From: JAQUBU01 sp036677685
GTDB taxonomy: Bacteria; Bacillota; Syntrophomonadia; Syntrophomonadales; Syntrophomonadaceae
NCBI GenBank assembly: GCA_036677685.1
Contig: JAVBWA010000022.1
Coordinates: 62,001 to 126,000 of the forward strand
Direction: 5' to 3'
Length of the DNA: 64,000 bases
Position numbers and translations under genes: made by a program. Each line of letters begins with the position of its first letter. The first letter of the stretch is position 1. The notes beneath the pieces were generated by a model. The model did not search any database and was not told the DNA's origin. It was given only the letters and a program-made list of their open reading frames with translations. Below are positions 36,513 to 43,607 of the stretch, in pieces.

Positions 36513-38633
36513 CTAATTTTGTTCTCCTACCGGTTGAAACTTAACCTTGATAACTGACCCGCTACTAACTATCTTGCCAGCGGGTGGTGATTGTTCATAA
36601 GCCAGGCCATAACCTTCGGGAACCAAATGCAATCCTAAATCCGCCAATATTTTGGCTACTTCTTTCATTGACTTGCCCTGTAAATCAGGAATAGTAATCT
36701 CCCCATCTTCCTTAGGTTTAAACGGGGACATATCAATTATTACCTCCGCGCCCCTTCCCAGCTTACTATGAGCTTTGGGAGTCTGCTGCCATACTATACT
36801 GCCGTTCCCATTAACTTTGGCCTGCAACCCCCGATTGCCTATCAAAGTTAATGCTTCGGACAAAGGAAGGTTTACTACATCAGGTACTAATACTTTATCC
36901 ACCTTTTCTTTGGTTTCTTCTATTTCGGGAGAATTATACATAGGTACTTCCCAGTAATGAAAGACATCTTTAACTATTTCCTTAAATGCCGGAGCCGCTA
37001 TCCAACCACCAAAGATGAGATTGCCTTTGGGGGCGTCTACCACAACTATGGCTACCAGACGCGGGTTGTTGGAGGGAGCAAATCCAATAAATGAAACTAC
37101 GTTTTCATTGCTCATATATTTCCCATCGGGACCAACCTTTTGCGCAGTGCCGGTTTTTCCCGCTACCCGATAGCCTTCGAGATATGCCTGCTGACCGGTT
37201 CCATTGGTTACTTCGCCTTCGAGCATGACGCAAAGTTCTTTGGCCACGTCTTCTGAAACTACTTGTTTTACTACCTGAGGTTCAAATTTCTTGATGACCT
37301 GGCCTTTGTCATCAACCACCTGTTTTACCAGGTGGGGTTTCATCATCTTGCCCCCATTGGCTACCGCCGACACCGCGGTTATTAATTGTATAGCCGTAAC
37401 CGCATTGCTTTGGCCCATGGCCATGGTAGCCAAATCTATTTGTTGAGCACGATCCCGGGGAACTGTAATACCCTCCGCCTCTCCAGGCAGATCGATTCCG
37501 GTAATTTTTCCAAATCCGAAAGCTCTCAAATATTTATAATAGTTATCCATGCCAATTTTCTGACCAATCTGCACAAATGCCACATTGCATGATTTCTCTA
37601 TGGCCTGGGCAAAAGTCAGGCTTCCATGGGGCTTCCGGTCCGGGCAGCCAATTGTTTCCACACCCACTTTTATATAACCGGGGCAAAAAAAGCGGCTTTC
37701 GGCACTGACGACCTTTTCTTCCAAAGCCATGGCAGCAGTGCTTATCTTCATGGTTGAGCCCGGTTCGTATACATCGTTGATGGCAAAATTCCTCCGGTAG
37801 CTCGCCGGATAATCCGAGAAATTGTTGGGGTTGTAGGTGGGCCGTGAAGATAAAGCCAGGATTTCTCCGGTGGCCGGGTCCATAACTATCGCAGCTGCGG
37901 ATTTTGCTTTGCGTTCTTTGAAGACCTTATCCAGCTCGCGTTCGGTAATATATTGGATGGTTTCATCAATGGTTAAAACCAGATTGGCTCCGTCCACTGG
38001 GGGAATGAACTTGTGGGTTGCTTCAGGTATGGGCCGGTTGACTGCATCATGCTCGATAATTATCCTTCCCTTAGTACCTCCCACCAAATCGTTATAATAA
38101 AAATCGATTCCCTCCAGCCCGGTATTATCGACTCCAGATATACCCAGAACATGGCTGGCCAGTGTTCCCTTGGGATAATAGCGGCGGCTTTCCTCTGTCA
38201 AACCGATTCCAGGCAAATCCAGGTTTCGAATAATTTTAGATTTTTTCGAATCTATTTGACGTTTTATCCATTCAAAAGAGCTAACCCGTGTTAAACGCTG
38301 ATAAAGGGTCTCTTCATCCATATCCAGCACCTCGGCCAGCTTTTTGGCGATTTCGCGCTGTTTTTTACTGCGTATAACTTCTGCCGGAATAGCATATACC
38401 GAATCGGCACTAACTGATATGGCCAGTTCACGCCCATTCCGGTCATAAATTATACCTCTTTTAGATTCCACCGGAACATCGCGCATCCGATTTTGCAGGG
38501 CTTTCTCAGACAGCTCCGCACCGCGCACAAATTGAACCCAAAAGACTCTGCTACCTAGTAATATAAAACCCAGCGTAAACAAGAAAAAAAGCGTAGCAAT
38601 ACGCTTTCTTACCGTTAACCCGGTGGTTTGCAT
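36513..38633 (-). CDS. pbpB: Class B penicillin-binding protein with two PASTA domains (PbpB/FtsI or SpoVD)
   Basis: This 706-residue transpeptidase has an N-terminal membrane helix (IATLFFLFTLGFILLGS), a dimerisation domain, and a catalytic domain with all three motifs: STMK in YEPGSTMKIS, SCN in IEKSCNVAF, and KTG in VAGKTGTAQK. Two PASTA domains follow (about residues 582-640 and 645-702). Two PASTA domains favour vegetative PbpB over SpoVD, which usually has one, but this rule is not strict. It should act with FtsW at the septum. ftsL lies 19 bases upstream. Confidence 0.93.
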   Translation of the reverse strand: MQTTGLTVRKRIATLFFLFTLGFILLGSRVFWVQFVRGAELSEKALQNRMRDVPVESKRGIIYDRNGRELAISVSADSVYAIPAEVIRSKKQREIAKKLAEVLDMDEETLYQRLTRVSSFEWIKRQIDSKKSKIIRNLDLPGIGLTEESRRYYPKGTLASHVLGISGVDNTGLEGIDFYYNDLVGGTKGRIIIEHDAVNRPIPEATHKFIPPVDGANLVLTIDETIQYITERELDKVFKERKAKSAAAIVMDPATGEILALSSRPTYNPNNFSDYPASYRRNFAINDVYEPGSTMKISTAAMALEEKVVSAESRFFCPGYIKVGVETIGCPDRKPHGSLTFAQAIEKSCNVAFVQIGQKIGMDNYYKYLRAFGFGKITGIDLPGEAEGITVPRDRAQQIDLATMAMGQSNAVTAIQLITAVSAVANGGKMMKPHLVKQVVDDKGQVIKKFEPQVVKQVVSEDVAKELCVMLEGEVTNGTGQQAYLEGYRVAGKTGTAQKVGPDGKYMSNENVVSFIGFAPSNNPRLVAIVVVDAPKGNLIFGGWIAAPAFKEIVKDVFHYWEVPMYNSPEIEETKEKVDKVLVPDVVNLPLSEALTLIGNRGLQAKVNGNGSIVWQQTPKAHSKLGRGAEVIIDMSPFKPKEDGEITIPDLQGKSMKEVAKILADLGLHLVPEGYGLAYEQSPPAGKIVSSGSVIKVKFQPVGEQN

Positions 38634-38652
38634 AAGGCCACCTCATCTTTGC

Positions 38653-39132
38653 TTAATTGTTGCTTGCTGCCAGATGTGTCAAACTGGCATATATTTTCTC
38701 CAGAGGTTTTTCCCCTTGAGTGGTTTTTACTTGTTGAGCCATTTTGACTGGTTCCTTTTCAGATGCAACCATAACTGTAAACGGAGAATTATTTTCTGGT
38801 TTAACCATTCCTAATTCTTTGGTCGCTACCGCTTCAATTCTTTGCAAGGAGCTTTTTTGCGCAATTTGATATTCCATTTGGTGTTGGGCGGTTTCCATTT
38901 TGCTGATATCGTTTTCCAGGTTGACTATCTGATATCCCAAGGTTGAGGATTTTATGCATAGAAAAACTATACTTAGTGCTACAAGAAAAACTCCTGCACT
39001 GCATTTAATAGCTAGACTCTTTCTGGTATCAACCTTTCTTATCGTCCTTCTGACCTTTTTAACACGGTTAAACGATTCATAAGCAGTTTCTGTATCCAAA
39101 ACCCTGGCATAACCATACTGCGCCTGTAACAT
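38653..39132 (-). CDS. ftsL: FtsL-like septum protein
   Basis: This 159-residue bitopic protein has a basic N-terminus, one membrane helix (SAGVFLVALSIVFLCI) and an extracytoplasmic leucine-zipper-like coil (LGYQIVNLENDISKMETAQH). A polar tail rich in Lys/Gln follows. FtsL is poorly conserved, so the call depends on topology and on the position between rsmH and the class B PBP. The start ATG has GGGAGGG a little far upstream. Confidence 0.82.
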   Translation of the reverse strand: MLQAQYGYARVLDTETAYESFNRVKKVRRTIRKVDTRKSLAIKCSAGVFLVALSIVFLCIKSSTLGYQIVNLENDISKMETAQHQMEYQIAQKSSLQRIEAVATKELGMVKPENNSPFTVMVASEKEPVKMAQQVKTTQGEKPLEKIYASLTHLAASNN

Positions 39133-39163
39133 ATTTTTATTCCGCCCTCCCTAAATATATACC

Positions 39164-39285
39164 TTAAACATCGGAAGAAACTGCGGAGCAGTTTCAACAC
39201 AATTCAACTATTCCCGAAGGGAACTAATATAAGTAGTCCCCGTAGGGGGCAACACACCGTTGCAACGAGGCGGCGCCTCGTTATA
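39164..39285 (-). repeat. Family-1 repeat with an internal deletion, after rsmH
   Basis: On the minus strand it starts CTATAACGAGGCG and jumps directly to CCGCCTCGTTGCAACGG, so the roughly 75-base left module is missing. The CCCC/GGGG, TTCCC/GGGAA and GAAACTGC hairpins are all intact. Its first TAA is the rsmH stop codon. It ends 30 bases before the ftsL start, co-oriented with the operon. Confidence 0.85.
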
Positions 39286-40198
39286 GCTTGCTGGCGACCC
39301 TCAGCTTGGCGCTGCGGGCACGAGGATTGGCTATACATTCATCTTCGCCGGGGGTTATCGGCCTCCGGCTAACAATTTGCAACTGCGGCTTTTGTCCGCA
39401 TATACACAGCGGCATCCCTGGCGGGCATATACAGCCTTTTGCTTTTTGCTGAAAAAACCTCTTGACTATACGGTCTTCCAAAGAATGAAAGGTTATGATA
39501 CATAATCTGCCGCCTGGTTTTAATACTTCCAAAGCTTGGGGTAATACCCCTTCAATGGCATCCAGTTCGCTGTTAACCGCTATCCTTAATGCTTGGAAAG
39601 TCCGGCGGGCCGGATGTTTCTCTCTGCGGTAAGCGGCCGGAACCGCAGTTTTTATTATATCTACCAACTCCAAGGTAGTATTAATATCCTTTTCCTGCCT
39701 GTAATTTGCAATAGCCCTTACTATTCTACGGGCGTATCTTTCTTCCCCGTATTCAAATAATATTTTCATTAGTTCCTGCTCCGGGTACCGGTTAACAACA
39801 TCCTTTGCAGTCAATTCCTGTTCCTGGTTCATTCTCATATCCAGGCTGGCATCTTCATGAAAACTAAATCCCCGTTCGGCATTATCCAATTGAAATGAGG
39901 ATACCCCAAGGTCAATCATTATACCGTCAAGCCGGGGAAGATTTTCTCTTTTTAAAATGGCTTTTAGATTACGAAAATCATCGTGGACAAATCTAATTCC
40001 AGTTCGGGATATTTCCCGGCGGCACTCTTCAAGTATTTGTTTATCCTTGTCAATGGCCACCACCTGAGCATCTTCATCCAGAATGCTCAGCATTCTTCGC
40101 AGGTGCCCCCCGCCGCCCATGGTGCAATCGCAGTATATACCATGGGGATTAAGAACCAAAGATGAAACAGTCTCTTCCAGTAAAACGGGCTTGTGCAA
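39281..40198 (-). CDS. rsmH: RsmH (MraW), 16S rRNA m4C1402 methyltransferase
   Basis: This 305-residue enzyme methylates N4 of C1402 of 16S rRNA. The AdoMet site YCDCTMGGGGHLRRML is N-terminal, followed by DGIMIDLGVSSFQLDNAERG and the conserved ITFHSLEDRIVKRFF. A Cys-rich stretch (CICPPGMPLCICGQ) lies near residue 265. The stop codon is the TAA of the family-1 repeat end, and the last residues are RVASKL. mraZ is 13 bases upstream. Confidence 0.96.
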   Translation of the reverse strand: MHKPVLLEETVSSLVLNPHGIYCDCTMGGGGHLRRMLSILDEDAQVVAIDKDKQILEECRREISRTGIRFVHDDFRNLKAILKRENLPRLDGIMIDLGVSSFQLDNAERGFSFHEDASLDMRMNQEQELTAKDVVNRYPEQELMKILFEYGEERYARRIVRAIANYRQEKDINTTLELVDIIKTAVPAAYRREKHPARRTFQALRIAVNSELDAIEGVLPQALEVLKPGGRLCIITFHSLEDRIVKRFFQQKAKGCICPPGMPLCICGQKPQLQIVSRRPITPGEDECIANPRARSAKLRVASKL

Positions 40199-40211
40199 CT
40201 AATATCCACTC

Positions 40212-40643
40212 CTAAATACCCAGGTCAACCAAGCTTTCAGCTATTGCTTCAAAAGAAGACCCGGCTTTATCTGTATATTCTGCCCATTTATTGACTGACC
40301 AAATCTCGATCCGGTTACCCACCCCGATTACGACCACATCGCGGTCAATATCCGCATAATCCCGCAAGTTGACTGACAGCACCGTCCGTCCTTGCTTATC
40401 AAATTCCAGTTCAGCGGCTCCTGAGAAAAAAAAGCGCACAAAGGAACGCACATCTGATCTGGTTAAAGGAAGTGAACGCAGTTTTTCTTCGATCACTTGC
40501 CATTCATTCATGGGATAAAGGAAAACACAATTGTCCAGGCCTTTGGTAGCTACAAATTTTTCACCCAACTGCTCACGGAAACGAGCGGGAATGGTAATTC
40601 TCGCTTTAGTGTCCAATGAATGTTGATATTCGCCTAAGAACAT
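40212..40643 (-). CDS. mraZ: MraZ, transcriptional repressor of the dcw cluster
   Basis: This 143-residue protein has two SpoVT/AbrB-like MraZ domains. The first starts MFLGEYQHSLDTKARITIPA, the second contains AAELEFDKQGRTVLSV. MraZ forms a ring and binds short direct repeats upstream of its own gene. The ATG has AAGGAG eight bases upstream. Four matching 10-bp boxes lie 37-77 bases before the start, which supports autoregulation. Confidence 0.97.
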   Translation of the reverse strand: MFLGEYQHSLDTKARITIPARFREQLGEKFVATKGLDNCVFLYPMNEWQVIEEKLRSLPLTRSDVRSFVRFFFSGAAELEFDKQGRTVLSVNLRDYADIDRDVVVIGVGNRIEIWSVNKWAEYTDKAGSSFEAIAESLVDLGI

Positions 40644-40679
40644 GCGTTCTTCTCCTTTTGGTACAGCATTTGGGATTAT

Positions 40680-40720
40680 GCTCCACTTTTCTCCACTTCA
40701 CTCCACTTTATTCTACTTGT
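40680..40720 (-). promoter_or_regulatory. MraZ operator: four 10-bp direct repeats
   Basis: On the minus strand CAAGTAGAAT, AAAGTGGAGT, GAAGTGGAGA and AAAGTGGAGC follow each other with exact 10-base spacing; the first is degenerate. MraZ boxes are known as TGGGN repeats in Escherichia coli and AAAGTG(T/G) in Mycoplasma. A TTGACA (40724-40719) overlaps the upstream end and could be a -35 element, but no good -10 lies at the right distance; CATAAT just downstream is a candidate with a poor -35. Confidence 0.75.
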
Positions 40721-40868
40721 CAAAATGCATTTCCTCCTTTGTGAATTAAATAACTATCGGCTTTTAAAAACCCGGCAATTGGCAGCATTCCGAATAAACC
40801 CATTAATACGGTGTTTTCGGCATAGCGGCAAGAAGTCTGCTATAATAAAATCACTACTTATTTCCCAT

Positions 40869-40893
40869 AAAAAAAGGGGCCCGGACCCGGGCC
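40869..40893 (-). terminator. Strong terminator between the ACT gene and mraZ
   Basis: On the minus strand GGCCCG, GGTC and CGGGCC form a GC-only hairpin followed by CCTTTTTTT. It is the second of two terminators that separate the paaK-ACT transcript from the dcw operon. Confidence 0.85.
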
Positions 40894-40912
40894 TAAAAGT
40901 CGGGTAAAATGA

Positions 40913-40947
40913 GAAAATCGAGGGTTGGAGAAAACTCCACCCTCGAT
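40913..40947 (-). terminator. Terminator after the ACT gene
   Basis: On the minus strand ATCGAGGGTGGAG, loop TTTT and CTCCAACCCTCGAT form a 13-bp stem with one bulge, followed by TTTTCTCATTTT. The gap 40644-41193 thus holds the MraZ boxes, two terminators and a family-1 repeat. Confidence 0.75.
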
Positions 40948-41049
40948 TAATATAATCGCAAATCACCCCTGATCAGATCAGATGGCACAATTATTACTGA
41001 ATTTAACTTTCTAATTTTCAATTGTGAAGTACCGCTTCAGTCTTGACCA

Positions 41050-41199
41050 TTTAATCATTCCCGAAGGGAATCAATATAAGTAGTCCCCGTAGGGGGGAAC
41101 ACACCGCTGCAACGAGGCGGGAGAGCAGTACTCACGCATGTTTTGTTAACAGGTCTCTAACCGTCAAAGAAGTGGGAAGCAACTTTCGCCTCGTTATAA
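41050..41199 (-). repeat. Family-1 repeat lacking the terminal hairpin, after the ACT gene
   Basis: On the minus strand it starts GTTATAACGAGGCG, carries the left module and the CCCC/GGGG and TTCCC/GGGAA hairpins, and ends at ATTAAAT. The GAAACTGC hairpin is absent. The TAA in its first bases is the stop of the ACT-domain gene. Orientation matches the gene. Confidence 0.8.
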
Positions 41200-41622
41200 C
41201 TTGTATAACACTTGCTCATCCAGGAATTTGATGCCCTTTTCCTGGAAAATGTTGCGGGCCCGGTTTATATCCTCCACTTTAAAAATCACCAGGGCATCGT
41301 CTCCCGTAGTTCCCAAAAATGCGTAAAGATATTCAATATTGAGGTTTTCCTCGGTCATTTGCTCCAGAACGGTTGCCAAACCGCCGGGAGAGTCGGAAAC
41401 TTGTACGGCAATCACTTCAGTCTCACTTACCGTAAAACCGGCCTCTTTCAGTATTTGGTAAGCTTTGTCCGGGTCATTGACTATTATGCGGAGAATTCCG
41501 AAATCCGAGGTATCGGCAATTGATAAGGCTCTAATATTGATTCCCGCTTCGCCCAGAACCTTGGTAACATGGGACAACCTTCCTGCTTTGTTTTCCAAAA
41601 AAACCGATATCTGCTTAGCCAT
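41194..41622 (-). CDS. Tandem ACT-domain protein
   Basis: This 142-residue protein is two ACT domains and nothing else. The first opens ISVFLENKAGRLSHVTKVLG, the second VQVSDSPGGLATVLEQMTEE. ACT domains bind amino acids or similar small molecules. Such stand-alone proteins often lie next to phenylacetate-CoA ligase genes in anaerobes, as here (12 bases after paaK). A role as amino-acid-sensitive regulator of aryl-CoA metabolism is inferred. The stop codon is the TAA of the adjoining family-1 repeat. Confidence 0.88.
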   Translation of the reverse strand: MAKQISVFLENKAGRLSHVTKVLGEAGINIRALSIADTSDFGILRIIVNDPDKAYQILKEAGFTVSETEVIAVQVSDSPGGLATVLEQMTEENLNIEYLYAFLGTTGDDALVIFKVEDINRARNIFQEKGIKFLDEQVLYKL

Positions 41623-41634
41623 ACTTTCCCTCCT

Positions 41635-42936
41635 TTAAAATTTTCTTTTATCTATCACCCTTTTGGCTTTTCCTTCGCTTCTTTCAATCGAACGAGGCTC
41701 AACCAGCCTTACCTTGACCGCGATTCCCAGGGCACTGTCCAGTTCCTTTCTGATTAAGGCTCCCAAACCTTCGAGCTTTTTAACCTCGTCACTGAACACA
41801 TTTTCAGATACTTCAACTTGAACTTCCAATTCATCCAGAGTTCCTTTCCGTTCCACAGTCAACAGATAATGCGGTTCAACTCCCGGTATCCTCAATAAAA
41901 CACTTTCGACCATGGATGGAAATACATTAACCCCGCGAATAATTATCATATCATCGGACCGGCCCAGCACTTTCTGCATTCGCATATGGGTGCGTCCACA
42001 CTCACAGGTGCCTTTCTCCAGAGTAGTGAGGTCACGGGTTCTATATCTGAGCAAAGGCATGGCTTCCTTGGTTATCGTAGTTATGACCAGTTCTCCCGGT
42101 TTTCCTTCTCCCAGAACCTCCAGGCTTACCGGGTCTATGGATTCAGCTAAAAAATGATCCTCTTGAATATGCAAACCATTTTTATAGGCACACTCAATGG
42201 CTACACCAGGACCGATTATTTCGGTCAAACCATAAATATCATAGGCATCGATCTCCCATTTTTTCTCAATATCCTTGCGCATATTCTCTGACCAAGGCTC
42301 GGCGCCAAAAACCCCGGCCCGCAATTTGAGATCGGAAGGTTTAATCCCCATTTCCTGAGCGACTTCGTACATGAACAGAGCATAGGACGGGGTACAGGCT
42401 AAATGTGTACTGCCATAATCCTGCATCAGCATAATCTGACGTTTGGTGTTTCCGCCGGAAGCAGGGATAACTGATGCCCCTATTTTTTCAGCTCCGTAGT
42501 GCGCCCCCAAACCTCCGGTAAAAAGCCCATATCCATAGGACACATGAACTACCGAGTTGCGGCTGGCGCCCGCACTGACCAGAGAGCGGGCTATAACTTC
42601 AGACCAGGTTTCAATATCCTTTTTGGTATATCCTCCTACAGTAGGTTTGCCGGTGGTTCCCGATGAGGACTGAATCCTTACTACTTCACTCATAGGAACG
42701 GCGAACAAGTTGAAAGGATAATTATCCCGCAAATCCTGTTTGGTTGTGAACGGTAAATATTTGACATCCTCCAGGGTGTTTATATCATCCGGTTTAATGC
42801 CTGCCTGGTCCATTTTCTGCTTGTAAGTGGGTACGAATGAATAAACTCGGAAAACGGTTTCCTTCAACCGCCTTAATTGAAGCTTTTCCAGCTCCTCCCG
42901 AGGCATACATTCCTTTTCTTGGTCCCAATAATTCAT
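41635..42936 (-). CDS. paaK: Phenylacetate-CoA ligase
   Basis: This 433-residue adenylate-forming enzyme activates phenylacetate or related aryl acids with ATP and CoA. The AMP-binding motif IQSSSGTTGKPTVGGYT is near residue 90, the segment YDIYGLTEIIGPGV near 230, and the hinge/C-terminal RSDDMIIIRGVNVFPS near 310. The start is ATG 42936, seven bases after GGAGG; an ATG three bases earlier and a TTG at 42969 are less likely. With the ACT gene it forms a two-gene operon. True substrate is unknown; aromatic amino-acid degradation products are plausible. Confidence 0.92.
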   Translation of the reverse strand: MNYWDQEKECMPREELEKLQLRRLKETVFRVYSFVPTYKQKMDQAGIKPDDINTLEDVKYLPFTTKQDLRDNYPFNLFAVPMSEVVRIQSSSGTTGKPTVGGYTKKDIETWSEVIARSLVSAGASRNSVVHVSYGYGLFTGGLGAHYGAEKIGASVIPASGGNTKRQIMLMQDYGSTHLACTPSYALFMYEVAQEMGIKPSDLKLRAGVFGAEPWSENMRKDIEKKWEIDAYDIYGLTEIIGPGVAIECAYKNGLHIQEDHFLAESIDPVSLEVLGEGKPGELVITTITKEAMPLLRYRTRDLTTLEKGTCECGRTHMRMQKVLGRSDDMIIIRGVNVFPSMVESVLLRIPGVEPHYLLTVERKGTLDELEVQVEVSENVFSDEVKKLEGLGALIRKELDSALGIAVKVRLVEPRSIERSEGKAKRVIDKRKF

Positions 42937-42970
42937 CATTCTACCTCCTTCAATATTATTCCTGCACAAA

Positions 42971-43102
42971 TTATAACGAGATTAAAATATTCCCCCCGTT
43001 TCTATAAGTGATCGGGGTCCTGTTAACAAAATGCGCAGCGGGTTTTTCTGCTCGTTGCAGCGGTATGTTAAAACTGCTCCGCAGTTTCTGCCGATGCTTA
43101 AA
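42971..43102 (+). repeat. Family-1 repeat, shortened copy upstream of paaK
   Basis: It starts TTATAACGAG, keeps a diverged left module (CCCCCGTTTCTATAAG, GTTAACAAAATG), the CTCGTTGCAGCGGT word and the terminal GAAACTGC-type hairpin, and ends CCGATGCTTAAA. The CCCC/GGGG and TTCCC/GGGAA hairpins are missing. It points away from paaK. Between it and 43346 is a stretch with an inverted pair TTGCATAA (43138) and TTATGCAA (43185) and no gene. Confidence 0.8.
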
Positions 43103-43345
43103 ATATTTACAAGCCGTAGCTAAAATACCATAAAGCTTGCATAAGCATACTCGTTCAGGCTCCGCCCACGTCACTCGTACCTTTATGCAACTTTTTTCCA
43201 ATAAATGAGCAATTTTCACTGTATTCATCTATCAAAAGCAAAAGGGAACTAAATAACAGGTAATTTTTTGTAAATGGGATTATGGTATGCAGGCATTTTC
43301 GGTATGAATCTTCTCAGGGAGTGCTTGAAGGTATATTCAAACAAC

Positions 43346-43530
43346 AAAAAACCCCACCGAGCCGTGATGCCGTAGTTTCAACCTGCAGAGCAGGTGGGTA
43401 CCCTCCCACATATTTTGATGGGTCCCAAATACCGGGCATGCACGTCATATGTGGAGATAAGTTCCCTAAATTTTTGTGTTGGCAAAAACTTAACAGCCAT
43501 TCACGTACACAGCAGGGATTTCCTTTTCTC
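43346..43530 (-). ncRNA. ssrS: Candidate 6S RNA downstream of aspS
   Basis: An independent transcript of about 185 bases is predicted on the minus strand, 78 bases after the aspS stop. A promoter lies at 43538-43566 and a GGTGGGGTTTTTT end at 43346-43358. The two ends can pair (ATCCC with GGGGT, then CTGTG with CACGG), and the middle forms a long arm, CTCCACATAT with ATATGTGGGAG. A long, interrupted double-stranded rod with an open centre is the 6S architecture. From memory, Bacillus 6S-1 (bsrA) also lies next to aspS. No protein frame is likely. Exact ends are estimates. Confidence 0.6.
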
Positions 43531-43537
43531 AGGTAAA

Positions 43538-43566
43538 ATACTACCATATCACAGGTAGTTCTTCAA
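43538..43566 (-). promoter_or_regulatory. Promoter of the candidate 6S RNA
   Basis: TTGAAG (43566-43561), a 17-base spacer and TAGTAT (43543-43538) give a fair vegetative promoter. Transcription would begin near 43530, just before the first strand of the closing stem. Confidence 0.5.
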
Positions 43567-43607
43567 GTTAAACCGAGTGCCATTATAGACCATTTTCTCC
43601 AAAAGTT

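Noticed and set aside
43138..43192. The TTGCATAA/TTATGCAA inverted pair as a terminator
   Set aside because: The loop is long, the stem short and no T tract follows on either strand.
43282..43547. Open frames of 77-84 codons on both strands after aspS
   Set aside because: They overlap the candidate 6S RNA, lack ribosome sites and have no family features.
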